A stretch of DNA of 64,000 bases, from NCBI GenBank assembly GCA_904395805.1, contig CAJFNV010000091.1, forward strand, positions 1 through 64,000. The letters are read 5' to 3'. Shown here one piece after another: positions 41,966 to 51,385 of this stretch (within the stretch, counting starts at the first letter, position 1; each line of letters starts with the position of its first letter). A program made the translations under genes and the position numbers. Source of the stretch: Candidatus Gallispira edinburgensis (GTDB lineage Bacteria; Bacillota; Clostridia; Lachnospirales; CAG-274). The notes below the pieces were generated by a model. That model was given only the letters and a program-made list of their open reading frames with translations, was not told where the DNA came from and ran no database searches.

Positions 41966-43768
41966 TTATTCTTCGGAAGCTTCTGTTTCTGCAATTTCAA
42001 TGCCCAGCTCTTCAAGCTGAATTTTATCAACAACATCAGGTGCATTTGTTAAAAGACAGCTTGCATCCTTGACCTTAGGGAAGGCAATTACATCTCTTAT
42101 GCTTTCTGTATTGTTAAGAAGCATAACCATTCTGTCCAGACCAAAAGCAAGTCCGCCGTGTGGAGGTGCTCCAAACTTAAAGGCATCCAGAAGGAAACCG
42201 AATCTTTCCTGAGCATCTTCCTTAGTAAAGCCAAGAAGCTTGAACATCATATTCTGTATTTCCTGTGAATGTATTCTTATTGAACCTCCGCCAAGTTCAC
42301 AGCCGTTTAAAACCATATCATAAGCCTTAGCCCTTACTCTGCCCGGGTCAGACTCTACATACTGCAGATCCTCGTCCATAGGAGCAGTGAAAGGATGATG
42401 TACGGCAACGTATCTTTCTTCCTCCTCGCTGTATTCAAGGAGAGGGAATTCAGTTACCCATAAGAATTTGTAATCAAAGGGGTCAAGAATTTCAAGTCGC
42501 TTTGCAACTTCAAGTCTTAAAGCGCCTAAAGCATCAAATACGATCTTGTTTTTGTCTGCACAAAGGAGTATCAGATCTCCCGGCTTTGCTTCAAATCTTT
42601 CCGCAATTTCTTTTATCTTATCATCATCAAAGAACTTTGAAATAGTAGTCTTGTAGGTACCGTCATCATTGCATATGATCCATGCAAGTCCCTTTGCGCC
42701 ATATGTCTTTGCAACATCCACAAGGGAATCGATCTTCTTTCTTGGGAAATGACCGCAGCCTTCTGCATTTATACCTCTTACAGAACCGCCTGCATCAATG
42801 GCATTCTGGAACACACCAAACTCGGAACCCTTTACTATATCAGTTATATTCTTTAACTCCATGCCGAATCTTATGTCAGGCTTGTCTGAACCAAATCTTT
42901 CCATAGCCTCACAGTAAGGCATTCTCATAAATGGTGTTTCAATGTCAATACCCTTTAATTCCTTGAATACCTTTTTAATAAGTCTTTCATTTACACTCAT
43001 TACGTCCTCTTCCTCAACAAAGGAAAGCTCCATATCTATCTGTGTAAATTCAGGCTGTCTGTCAGCTCTCAGGTCCTCATCTCTGAAACACTTTGCAATC
43101 TGGAAATACTTGTCAAATCCTGATACCATTAAAAGCTGCTTGAAAAGCTGAGGGCTCTGTGGAAGTCCGTAAAATGTACCCGGATGCACTCTTGAAGGCA
43201 CAATATAATCTCTTGCACCCTCGGGAGTTGACTTTCCGAGTATAGGAGTTTCAATTTCGATAAAGCCTTCCTCACTTAAAAAGTTTCTCACGATCTGGCA
43301 AAGTTTATGTCTTAAAATAATATTTTCCGCAACGCTGGAACGTCTTAAATCAAGGTATCTGTACTTTAATCTCAGTTCAGTACTTACATTTACATTGTCC
43401 TCGATCTGGAAAGGAGGTGTATCTGACTCAGATAAAATTTTAATGCTTTCAACATTGACTTCAATTTTACCTGTTTTCATATTAGGGTTAATGTTTTCGG
43501 GAGTTCTTGCCTGCACCATACCTGTTACTGCAATTACATACTCACTCTTTATTTCCCCTTCTTTTGCAATAACTTCCTCACTGCTGTTATCTCTGTCGAC
43601 CACAACCTGAACAATACCTGTTCTGTCCCTTAAAAGTACAAATGAAAAGTGACCGAATTCTCTCTTACGGCTTACCCAGCCCATAAGTGTCACTTTCTGA
43701 CCCACCATTGCTTCGTTTACATCACCGCAATAGCAGCTTCTTTTTAATCCCTGCATTAATTCTGCCAT
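41966..43768 (-). CDS. aspS: Aspartyl-tRNA synthetase (bacterial type)
   Basis: Charges tRNA(Asp). The 600-residue length and inserted GAD domain mark the bacterial class IIb form. Visible are the OB-fold anticodon domain (about 10-110), motif 2 FRDEDLRADRQPEFTQIDME, the GAD region with INAEGCG, and motif 3 GGLAFGLDRMVMLL near the end. It follows hisS by 4 bp. Whether it also charges tRNA(Asn) cannot be judged from the sequence. Confidence 0.97.
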   Translation of the reverse strand: MAELMQGLKRSCYCGDVNEAMVGQKVTLMGWVSRKREFGHFSFVLLRDRTGIVQVVVDRDNSSEEVIAKEGEIKSEYVIAVTGMVQARTPENINPNMKTGKIEVNVESIKILSESDTPPFQIEDNVNVSTELRLKYRYLDLRRSSVAENIILRHKLCQIVRNFLSEEGFIEIETPILGKSTPEGARDYIVPSRVHPGTFYGLPQSPQLFKQLLMVSGFDKYFQIAKCFRDEDLRADRQPEFTQIDMELSFVEEEDVMSVNERLIKKVFKELKGIDIETPFMRMPYCEAMERFGSDKPDIRFGMELKNITDIVKGSEFGVFQNAIDAGGSVRGINAEGCGHFPRKKIDSLVDVAKTYGAKGLAWIICNDDGTYKTTISKFFDDDKIKEIAERFEAKPGDLILLCADKNKIVFDALGALRLEVAKRLEILDPFDYKFLWVTEFPLLEYSEEEERYVAVHHPFTAPMDEDLQYVESDPGRVRAKAYDMVLNGCELGGGSIRIHSQEIQNMMFKLLGFTKEDAQERFGFLLDAFKFGAPPHGGLAFGLDRMVMLLNNTESIRDVIAFPKVKDASCLLTNAPDVVDKIQLEELGIEIAETEASEE

Positions 43769-43772
43769 TTCT

Positions 43773-45101
43773 TTATTCTCCCATCTGTTTTTTTATTTCA
43801 TTTCCTATGTTATCAATACTTACAGTTATCTGTTCACCTGTAGCCATATTTTTAAGGGAAGCTGTATTTGCATTTACCTCATCCTCTCCTATTACGGCAA
43901 CAAAAGGTATCCCCAGCTTATTTGCATACTTCATTTTCTGCTTCATGCCCTTATTGGCATAGTACACATCAGTCACAAGTCCTGCATCTCTTACTGCCTT
44001 TGCCGTTTTCAAAACATAGCTCATGTCAACGCCCATAGGCACAACAAGGCAGTCTACAAGGCTGGACCTTTCAGCCTTTATGATACCTGCATCCTTAAGC
44101 TGCGAAAAAAGTCTTGTAAGTCCTATTGAAATACCTATTCCCGGAAGTTTTGTATTTGTATAGTACTCCGTAAGGTTGTCATATCTTCCTCCCGAACAAA
44201 CACTTCCAAGGCTTCTGTAGTCATCAAGAACAGTTTCATATACAGTACCTGTGTAATAATCAAGGCCTCTTGCTATTGTAAGGTCAATTGTGAAATAGTC
44301 CTCATCAATACCAAAGTCTTTCATATACTCCGTTACCTTTTCAAGCTCACAAACACCTTCTGTGAATTTTTCATTATCAATATTTAAAGCTCTTAAAGCA
44401 CTTATTTTTTCGCTTTCAGTACCTGAAATTGATATAAAGTCAATAATGCTATTTATCTTATCCTTTTCGATACCTAACTTTTCAAGTTCTTCAATAACAT
44501 TGTCCCTGCCTATTTTGTCAAGCTTATCAATGTTTCTTAAAATATCTGATATCTGGTTTTCAAGTCCCAGACTTTCAAAAAATCCGTTAAGGACCTTTCT
44601 GTTATTAAGCCTTATTGTAAACTTTCCAAAGTTAAGCTTTCTGAACACATTATAAATAACAGCAGGCATTTCAGCATCATAGGCAATGTCAAGTTCTTCA
44701 TTTCCTATAATATCTATATCACACTGATAAAATTCTCTGAATCTGCCCTTCTGAGGTCTTTCTCCCCTGTATACCTTGCTCATCTGGTATCTCTTAAAGG
44801 GGAAAGTAAGCTGTCCGCTGTGCTGTGCAACATATCTTGCAAGGGGCACGGTAAGGTCAAATCTCAAAGCAAGATCATTGTCGCCCTTTGTAAAGCGGTA
44901 GATCTGCTTTTCGGTTTCTCCCCCTGCCTTTGCAAGGAGCACCTCCGAAAGCTCTATAACAGGTGTATCAAGAGGCAGAAAGCCGAAGCTTTCATAAACC
45001 TCTCTTATAGTGTCATATATTTTGTTAAATAATATCTGATCCTCAGGCAAAAGTTCCATAAAGCCCGTAAGAATCCTTGGTTTTACCTTGTCCTTAGCCA
45101 T
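43773..45101 (-). CDS. hisS: Histidyl-tRNA synthetase
   Basis: Charges tRNA(His). The 442-residue class II enzyme has FDLTVPLARYVAQH, motif 2 RGERPQKGRFREFYQCDIDIIG, the His-specific RGLDYYTGTVYE and the C-terminal anticodon-binding domain (from about residue 345). First gene of the hisS-aspS-small gene-TPR unit. I see no T-box in its leader, which instead carries a modular hairpin repeat. Confidence 0.97.
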   Translation of the reverse strand: MAKDKVKPRILTGFMELLPEDQILFNKIYDTIREVYESFGFLPLDTPVIELSEVLLAKAGGETEKQIYRFTKGDNDLALRFDLTVPLARYVAQHSGQLTFPFKRYQMSKVYRGERPQKGRFREFYQCDIDIIGNEELDIAYDAEMPAVIYNVFRKLNFGKFTIRLNNRKVLNGFFESLGLENQISDILRNIDKLDKIGRDNVIEELEKLGIEKDKINSIIDFISISGTESEKISALRALNIDNEKFTEGVCELEKVTEYMKDFGIDEDYFTIDLTIARGLDYYTGTVYETVLDDYRSLGSVCSGGRYDNLTEYYTNTKLPGIGISIGLTRLFSQLKDAGIIKAERSSLVDCLVVPMGVDMSYVLKTAKAVRDAGLVTDVYYANKGMKQKMKYANKLGIPFVAVIGEDEVNANTASLKNMATGEQITVSIDNIGNEIKKQMGE

Positions 45102-45177
45102 AACATATCTCCTTTAATTATTTCGCAATTTACAATGCCTTAACATTTGCCATAGTTTATCTTTACTGCACTGTTCA

Positions 45178-45226
45178 GGCTCCCTTTTAAGGGAGCTGTC
45201 AGCCGTAGGCTGACTGAGGGTTTCCT
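45178..45226. repeat. Modular hairpin repeat copy upstream of hisS
   Basis: A single core copy: GCTCCCTT / AAGGGAGC with the stem tcagcc-gta-ggctga and the tail tgagggttt. It lies between hemZ and hisS. Confidence 0.8.
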
Positions 45227-45264
45227 CAGATGCTCAGCTGATAAAGAACCCCCAACCAAAAATC

Positions 45265-46698
45265 TCAAGTACTAAAACATTTAAGAATTAATGCGTTTTT
45301 TCTTTCAAGCATTTCATCTATTCTGCTAATATAGTCGTCAACACTCTTAACATTAAACACTCTCTCGATTTTATTAAGCTCATTGTCAACTATTTTAGTA
45401 GACCCTCCTGCCCCAAGGGCAATGATAGTCTGCTTTTCTTCCATGATCGCCACATTGTAAATACACTGACATCCCGGCTTGCAGTAGCCTACGTTTTCAA
45501 AGTTACCCACCATATTTTTCTGTCTGTACATATAGTAAGGGAACATACCCATTTTTTCCGTATATTCTCTGGAAATTCCTATAAGTCTGTCCATTTTTTC
45601 GGAATCTGTCATAGTATATTTATCAAGGGTTTCTTTAAGTCTTGATGCCCTCTTTACAGCAAGCGTATGTACCGTAATGCTTTCAGGGTCAAGCCTCATC
45701 AAGCCCTCCATTGTATTGGTGACCTCAGCTTCACCTTCTCCGGGAAGCCCAAGTATAATATCTGTGTTAATATGCTTATGCCCTGTCTTTCTTGCCATTT
45801 CAAAGGCATTGTAAAACATTTCAACACTGTGTTCCCTTCCGATAAGCCTTAATGTGCTTTCATTCAGTGTCTGTGGATTTATTGAAATTCTCGAAACATT
45901 GTGTTCCTTTAAAATTCTCAATTTTTCTTCTGTAACTGTATCGGGGCGTCCTGCCTCCACAGTGAATTCACAAGGTATTTTAAAACATTTTTCCACAGCA
46001 GTCAATAGCTTTTCAAGCTGTTTTTCATTTAATGACGTTGGGGTACCTCCCCCTATATATATACTTTCGATTTCATTGTTTTCAAAATAAGGCTTTACAT
46101 ATTCCATTTCCTTAATAAGTGCATCAATATAATCATCGACCCTGCCACTGTACTGCTTAAGGGGATATGATGTAAAAGAGCAGTAAAGACACCTTGTAGG
46201 GCAAAATGGAATACCGATATACAATCCTGTTTTGCCTATACCGCCTTCAACGATCTTTTTTTCCTCTTCGGCAACCTTTATCATAAGGTCAAGCTTTTCA
46301 TCACTTACAAGATATTTTTCCTTAAATGTTTTTCTTATTTCATCTGTAGTCTGACCTTCCGCCCACGCCTCAGACACAAGCTTTGCAGGTCTTACTCCCG
46401 TAAGTATGCCCCATGGCAGAGAAATATTGAGCAGGGAATTTACAGCCTTTGCTATTGAAAGCCCTATAACTCTTTTAATTTCTCTCTGACTGTCATTTTC
46501 TGCTACAGCACAGGCTTCTGCCCTGAGCTCCCCGTCAATATAAAGAAGTCCTCCTGCCTTCATATTTTCAAGTTCACTTACAACAGTTACTCTTCCCGTA
46601 ACTTCTGCTGTCTGTATATATTTGTCATTTGGATAAAACATCATAATTATGGACACAACGTCATCAACATAATTGTGTCCCCTTAAAACATAATTCAT
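45265..46698 (-). CDS. hemZ: Radical-SAM coproporphyrinogen dehydrogenase HemZ
   Basis: A radical-SAM protein of about 477 residues with an N-terminal domain of about 160 residues typical of HemZ. The Fe-S ligands are in PFCPTRCLYCSFTS; the SAM-binding GGGTPTSL follows. The family is annotated as oxygen-independent coproporphyrinogen-III oxidase, but the true activity in Clostridia is uncertain, and no later heme genes are in the window. The ATG at 46698 is preferred over the GTG at 46707, which is part of the AGGTG site. It follows the MBL hydrolase gene directly. Confidence 0.9.
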   Translation of the reverse strand: MNYVLRGHNYVDDVVSIIMMFYPNDKYIQTAEVTGRVTVVSELENMKAGGLLYIDGELRAEACAVAENDSQREIKRVIGLSIAKAVNSLLNISLPWGILTGVRPAKLVSEAWAEGQTTDEIRKTFKEKYLVSDEKLDLMIKVAEEEKKIVEGGIGKTGLYIGIPFCPTRCLYCSFTSYPLKQYSGRVDDYIDALIKEMEYVKPYFENNEIESIYIGGGTPTSLNEKQLEKLLTAVEKCFKIPCEFTVEAGRPDTVTEEKLRILKEHNVSRISINPQTLNESTLRLIGREHSVEMFYNAFEMARKTGHKHINTDIILGLPGEGEAEVTNTMEGLMRLDPESITVHTLAVKRASRLKETLDKYTMTDSEKMDRLIGISREYTEKMGMFPYYMYRQKNMVGNFENVGYCKPGCQCIYNVAIMEEKQTIIALGAGGSTKIVDNELNKIERVFNVKSVDDYISRIDEMLERKNALILKCFST

Positions 46699-46707
46699 AA
46701 TATACAC

Positions 46708-47331
46708 CTAATTTATAAAACCATTGTTTTCTTTTTCATATCCAATGGTAGTATTCTTACCATGTCCCGAGCATACTTCCGTACTTTCAGGCAGTATAAA
46801 CAATTTGTTTCTTATGCTTTCAATCAAAGCATCACTGTCCCCTCCAGGGAAATCGGTCCTTCCCACACTCATAAAAAAGAGAGTATCACCGCTGAAAAGC
46901 ACGCCCTCTTTTTCAAAATAAAAGCAGCCTCCTCCCGGTGTATGCCCCGGTGTGGATATTGCCTTAAATGTAAGGGAGCCAAAGGAATACTCCTCACCAT
47001 CTTTTAAAACCCTGTCATAATTTACGGTAAAAGGCTCACCGAACATTTTGGAAAGATTGTAAACAGGTGACTCTGCCACAATTTCCTCACCTTCGCATAT
47101 AAGCACAGGTGCCTTTGTATGCTCCGCCAGCTCACCTGCTGCTCCCGCATGGTCAAAATGAGCATGTGTAAGACATATAGCCACAATTTTTAACTCTTCC
47201 TTATCTATAACAGAACAAAGCTTATCACCCATAGCACCCGGGTCAATAATGATAGCTTCATTAGTATTTTCATCTATAACAAAATAACAGTTCTCACCCA
47301 TATCAGGTGACACAAATAACTTTAATCTCAT
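46708..47331 (-). CDS. MBL-fold metallo-hydrolase (glyoxalase II-like)
   Basis: A 207-residue single-domain metallo-beta-lactamase fold. Metal ligands are in THAHFDHAGA, STPGHTPGG, LFSGDTLFF and SGHGKNTTIG. Such short forms next to hemZ or rel are common in Firmicutes (YqgX/GloC group), with hydroxyacylglutathione-hydrolase-like activity. No glutathione-binding C-terminal domain is present. Confidence 0.88.
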   Translation of the reverse strand: MRLKLFVSPDMGENCYFVIDENTNEAIIIDPGAMGDKLCSVIDKEELKIVAICLTHAHFDHAGAAGELAEHTKAPVLICEGEEIVAESPVYNLSKMFGEPFTVNYDRVLKDGEEYSFGSLTFKAISTPGHTPGGGCFYFEKEGVLFSGDTLFFMSVGRTDFPGGDSDALIESIRNKLFILPESTEVCSGHGKNTTIGYEKENNGFIN

Positions 47332-47384
47332 AAAAACTCCCTTTGTAATCTAAATTCCTGTTTATCTTACTGACACTTGCAGAT

Positions 47385-47660
47385 AACTAAAAGCCTCCCT
47401 TGCCTAAAGCAATACTGTCAACTTAAAGGATTAACATAATCCAAACTGTTCAAAAAGGCGGCATGCCCGCCACTTGGCTCCTTTGCCTAAAGGAAGCTGT
47501 CAAGCGTAAGCTTGACTGATGGATTCAACTCCTCACTCATCCCTCCTCACTCCACACTTTGTCAAATTCCAGTTTACCATAGCATCAACATATAGCCTCC
47601 CTTGCCTAAAGGGAGGGGGAGAAACGCTTGCGTTTCGGAGGAGGGATTCCCTTAAAATCC
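47385..47660. repeat. Modular hairpin repeat block upstream of the MBL gene
   Basis: A core copy with GGCTCCTTT / AAAGGAAGC and tcaagc-gtaa-gcttga (47475-47526), then CCTCCCTT / AAGGGAGG with gaaacgc-ttgcgtttc and ggagggattcc (47595-47650). The rest of the gap to 47776 is AT-rich without features. Confidence 0.8.
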
Positions 47661-47776
47661 AATTTATTCCACTAAACACTTTTACAAATCAACACTCCAA
47701 CTTTTGGTAATTTTAAAAAGTATACAAATTCAATTATTTAAAACAATAATAATTTTGTATTACTTTTTTAAAGTAA

Positions 47777-48226
47777 TTAAAACAACTTATCACTATCTAG
47801 CAATATGGTTATAGGTCCGTCATTTAAAAGCTCTACCTTCATATCAGCCTGAAATATCCCGCATTCCACCTTATCATAATTCTTTTTAGCATATTCCACA
47901 AAGGCGTTAAAGCTCTCCCTTGCCTCATCAGGCTTGGCACCCATAGCAAAGCTTGGTCTGTTTCCCTTTCTGGCATCTGCATATACCGTAAAATTAGGTA
48001 TAAGCAGCAGTCCATAGCCCTTATCGGCTATGGACAGATTCATTTTACCTTCATCATCTTCAAATATTCTTATATTTTTAAGCTTGTTAAACATCCATTC
48101 AAAGGTCTTTTCATTGTCACCTGTATTCATTCCAACAAGGGCAGCGATACCCTTGTCAATACTTCCCACAATCTCACCATCAACTTTAACGGATGCGTAA
48201 GCAACTCTCTGCAATACAACACGCAT
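47777..48226 (-). CDS. dtd: D-aminoacyl-tRNA deacylase
   Basis: Removes D-amino acids (and Gly from tRNA-Ala) from tRNAs. The 149-residue protein begins MRVVLQRVAYASVKVDGE and retains the Gly-Pro motif in LLNDGPITILLDS. The usual SQFTL motif reads PNFTV here, a change at two positions close to the active site; activity is still likely since the GP motif is intact. It overlaps the end of rel by 1 bp, the usual rel-dtd arrangement. Confidence 0.93.
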   Translation of the reverse strand: MRVVLQRVAYASVKVDGEIVGSIDKGIAALVGMNTGDNEKTFEWMFNKLKNIRIFEDDEGKMNLSIADKGYGLLLIPNFTVYADARKGNRPSFAMGAKPDEARESFNAFVEYAKKNYDKVECGIFQADMKVELLNDGPITILLDSDKLF

Positions 48227-50490
48227 TATGAATTCACTCTTTCGATATTATCTATTCCGCTTATATTCATTATTTTTTTACAGAGGATCTCAAGCTGTTC
48301 AACACCGCTTATTTTAAGTGACAGATCCACAACAGCGGTACCGTTTTTAAGGCTTCGTCCGTTTACATTGAGAACAGAAAGTCCCTCATCTATTACGACC
48401 TTTAATATATCAAGAGTAAGCCCGTCTCTGTCCTCGGCAAATATTCTTATATCAGCCTTGAATCTTCCGCCGCTGTCAGCCCTGTCAATAGTCCATTCAG
48501 CCTCAAGAAGTCTTGCCCTTTCCTCTTCGGTCAGGTTTATAATATTTATACAGTCTGTTCTGTGTATTGAAACACCTCGTCCTCTTGTAACAAAGCCCAC
48601 AATTTCATCACCTGGCACAGGTGAACAGCACTTTGAAAATCTTACTTCTATATCACCTACACCATGAACGTAAATACCACTCTTACTTCTCTTCTTCTGT
48701 ATCTGAGGAGCAGCACTGTCAGCCTCAATTTTGGCTTTTATAGCCTCCTCCTGTTCCTTCAAAAGTTCCTGAGCAGTCTTGTTTCTCTTGAGTTCTGCCT
48801 GATATTCCTCATGGAGCTTGTTTATGACCTGACCTTCCTTAAGTCCGCCATGACCCACAGCAGCACATACTGAATCCCAGTCCTTAAAGCTGTATCTTAT
48901 CTGTACAGCCTCCATAGCCTTAGGGGTCAGAAGGTCAGTGATATTATAGCCCTTTCTCTTTGCTTCCTTTTCAAGAAGCTCCTTGCCTCTTACAATATTT
49001 TCTTCCTTGTTTATCTTCTTATACCACTGGTTGATTTTAGACTTTGCCTGACTTGTTTTAACAAACTTAAGCCAGTCACGGCTGGGACCTCTTGAATTCT
49101 GTGATGTAACGATCTCAACTCTGTCACCGTTTTTAATAACATAGTCAAAGTTTACAATTCTGCCGTTTACTCTTGCACCTACCATTGTATTACCTACAGC
49201 AGAATGTATAGCATAGGCAAAGTCAACGGGAGTAGAGCCTTCCGCAAGTGAAATGACTTCACCGCTTGGGCTGAAACAGAATACATTTTCGCTGAAAGCA
49301 TCAAGGTCAGTCTTTATTGTATCCATAAACTCATGATTATCAGACATATCCTTCTGCCATTCAAGTATCTGTCTTAACCATGACAGCTTAGCATCCTCTG
49401 AATTATCTTCAACACCCTCTGTAATACCCTTTTTGTATTTCCAGTGAGCAGCAATACCATACTCAGCCGTTCTGTGCATCTCATAGGTTCTTATCTGTAT
49501 TTCAAATATCATACCATCGGGCCCTATAAGTGTATTATGAAGTGACTGATACATATTGGCCTTAGGCATTGCAATATAATCTTTAAATCGGTTCGGCATA
49601 GGTGTATATGCCTCATGAACAACACCAAGTACGGCATAACAGTCCTTGACACTGTCAACAAGAACTCTTACCGCAAAAAGGTCAAATATCTGGTCAAGAG
49701 TCTTGTTCTTTGTATGCATTTTTTTGTAAATACTAAAGAAATGCTTCGGCCTGCCGTATACAGTACAGTTTTTTATTCCTGCTTCCTCACACTTCTCCTT
49801 TATTTCCTCAACAATTTTATTTACAAACTCTTCTCTTTCGGACTGTTTTCTGTTTATCTTGTCAACAAGGTCATAGTATGCCTCAGGCTCAAGATATCTT
49901 AAGCATAAGTCCTCAAGCTCCGTCTTTATTTTAGAAATACCCAGTCTGTCGGCAAGAGGAGCGTAAATATCCAGAGTTTCCTGTGCTATTTCCTTTTGCT
50001 TTTCGGGGCGCATATATTTAAGAGTTCTCATATTGTGAAGCCTGTCGGCAATTTTAATAAGAATAACTCTTATATCCTTAGCCATAGACAAAAACATTTT
50101 TCTGTAGTTTTCTGCCTGCATTTCTTCCCTTGAAGAATATTCAATATTTGAAAGCTTTGTAACACCGTCTACAAGAAGGGCCACATCGGGATTAAACATT
50201 TCAGAGATCTGGTCAAGGGTATACTTCGTATCCTCAACTACATCGTGAAGAAGTCCCGCTGTAATACTTTCAAGATCAAGCTCAAGCTCCGCAAGTATTT
50301 TTGCAACACAGAGAGGATGTATAATATAAGGCTCTCCTGATTTTCTTTTCTGTTCCCCGTGAGCCTCACGAGCCAGCTTGTATGCCCTTTCCACCAAAGA
50401 CAGATCCTTTGAGGGATGGTATCTTTTTATTTCAGCTATAAGCTCATCATATAGCTGTTCAACATGTTTCATATCATCTGACTGACTCAT
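48226..50490 (-). CDS. rel: Bifunctional (p)ppGpp synthetase/hydrolase
   Basis: Makes and degrades the stringent-response alarmone. The 754-residue protein has an HD hydrolase domain (HDVVEDT near residue 85), a synthetase domain (about 230-350, with RFKDYIAMPKANMYQSLH), TGS (about 395-455), and a C-terminal ACT domain (about 675-750). The RFKD motif, in place of the ExDD type, fits a bifunctional Rel enzyme. It has its own promoter and is followed by dtd. Confidence 0.96.
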   Translation of the reverse strand: MSQSDDMKHVEQLYDELIAEIKRYHPSKDLSLVERAYKLAREAHGEQKRKSGEPYIIHPLCVAKILAELELDLESITAGLLHDVVEDTKYTLDQISEMFNPDVALLVDGVTKLSNIEYSSREEMQAENYRKMFLSMAKDIRVILIKIADRLHNMRTLKYMRPEKQKEIAQETLDIYAPLADRLGISKIKTELEDLCLRYLEPEAYYDLVDKINRKQSEREEFVNKIVEEIKEKCEEAGIKNCTVYGRPKHFFSIYKKMHTKNKTLDQIFDLFAVRVLVDSVKDCYAVLGVVHEAYTPMPNRFKDYIAMPKANMYQSLHNTLIGPDGMIFEIQIRTYEMHRTAEYGIAAHWKYKKGITEGVEDNSEDAKLSWLRQILEWQKDMSDNHEFMDTIKTDLDAFSENVFCFSPSGEVISLAEGSTPVDFAYAIHSAVGNTMVGARVNGRIVNFDYVIKNGDRVEIVTSQNSRGPSRDWLKFVKTSQAKSKINQWYKKINKEENIVRGKELLEKEAKRKGYNITDLLTPKAMEAVQIRYSFKDWDSVCAAVGHGGLKEGQVINKLHEEYQAELKRNKTAQELLKEQEEAIKAKIEADSAAPQIQKKRSKSGIYVHGVGDIEVRFSKCCSPVPGDEIVGFVTRGRGVSIHRTDCINIINLTEEERARLLEAEWTIDRADSGGRFKADIRIFAEDRDGLTLDILKVVIDEGLSVLNVNGRSLKNGTAVVDLSLKISGVEQLEILCKKIMNISGIDNIERVNS

Positions 50491-50530
50491 AATCTCACCT
50501 CTAACAAAATTACAACATTAAATAAGAATA

Positions 50531-50559
50531 ATTATATACCCTGTTACAGCATTTTTCAA
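50531..50559 (-). promoter_or_regulatory. Promoter of rel-dtd
   Basis: On the - strand TTGAAA, 17-bp spacer, TATAAT, about 40 nt before the ATG. Confidence 0.8.
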
Positions 50560-50642
50560 GCAAAATTTACAATTTACGGCACCAATCCTTAATTTTAATT
50601 CATGGTACACTATTCAAACCCTCACTCATTCCTCACTTCTGC

Positions 50643-50666
50643 AAAATTAAGCTTCGCAGAATTTTA
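50643..50666. repeat. Short aaaatt-aagc-ttcg-c-agaatttt hairpin overlapping the luxS stop
   Basis: A copy of the small hairpin with a TTCG-type loop also seen at 11264 and 18935. It covers the luxS stop codon and may act as its terminator. Confidence 0.55.
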
Positions 50667-51140
50667 CAATGGGTATACCATATTTTCCTCTTTAATATCC
50701 TTCAAAACCTCATTATAAAACTTCTCGCATTCCCACTTGGCATAAGCAAGGTTGTGGTCTAAATAATTACCGCATTCCTTTGAAGTTGTAGCAGGGATTT
50801 TGCCTTCAAAATTCATAACATACTTAACGGCATTTGTTATAGGCTCAACGACATCCCTTGACTCAAGGTCGCCCTTGAAAATAATGTACATGCCTGTTCT
50901 GCAGCCCATAGGCCCAACATATATTATGCTGTCAGCCCACTTTTCGTCCTCTCTGAGGTATACAGCCATAAGATGTTCAAGAGTGTGTATAGCCGCAATA
51001 TCCATACAAGGCTCAATGTTAGGTCTTTTAAATCTTACATCAAATGTTGTAACGGTTTCATTTCCGACCTTGTCCTTTCTTGAAACATATATACCTCTTA
51101 ACAGTCTGTCATGGTCAATAGTAAAACTTGCAACTTTCAT
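50664..51140 (-). CDS. luxS: S-ribosylhomocysteine lyase
   Basis: Cleaves S-ribosylhomocysteine to homocysteine and DPD, the AI-2 precursor. The 158-residue protein has the metal-binding HTLEHLMA motif, the catalytic cysteine in GPMGCRTGMY, and the third metal ligand in ECGNYLDHNL. Own promoter; no SAM riboswitch is visible. Monocistronic. Confidence 0.96.
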   Translation of the reverse strand: MKVASFTIDHDRLLRGIYVSRKDKVGNETVTTFDVRFKRPNIEPCMDIAAIHTLEHLMAVYLREDEKWADSIIYVGPMGCRTGMYIIFKGDLESRDVVEPITNAVKYVMNFEGKIPATTSKECGNYLDHNLAYAKWECEKFYNEVLKDIKEENMVYPL

Positions 51141-51181
51141 ATAAGTACTCTCCTTTTTTAATAATTTAATCTTTTTATATT

Positions 51182-51210
51182 ATTTTATTATAAAATACCT
51201 CAAATTACAA
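51182..51210 (-). promoter_or_regulatory. Candidate promoter of luxS
   Basis: On the - strand TTGTAA, 17-bp spacer, TAAAAT, 42 nt before the ATG. The leader is very AT-rich. Confidence 0.55.
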
Positions 51211-51318
51211 GAGCCTGTATAACAAAAGTAAATTTTTGTTTTCATTAAAATTTTATTAAAAATAAGCATATCTGGAAATATCTTTTATATATTTAAGCCA
51301 AAAAAAATATTCAAGCCC

Positions 51319-51347
51319 TTGTGTTTTTATGAAAAATATTGTATTAT
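51319..51347 (+). promoter_or_regulatory. Candidate promoter of the rnf operon
   Basis: TTGTGT, 17-bp spacer, TATTAT, 38 nt before the rnfC start. Both hexamers deviate from consensus at two positions or fewer. Confidence 0.55.
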
Positions 51348-51385
51348 TTATATATGGTAAAATCTAAGTAAGGAGGAAATAGAAT

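Noticed and set aside
45102-45264. T-box leader for hisS-aspS
   Set aside because: No AGGTGGTACC-type T-box sequence or Stem I motifs occur here; the interval contains a modular hairpin repeat.
51141-51385. SAM riboswitch upstream of luxS
   Set aside because: The leader is a short AT-rich stretch with a plain promoter; no SAM aptamer motifs were seen.
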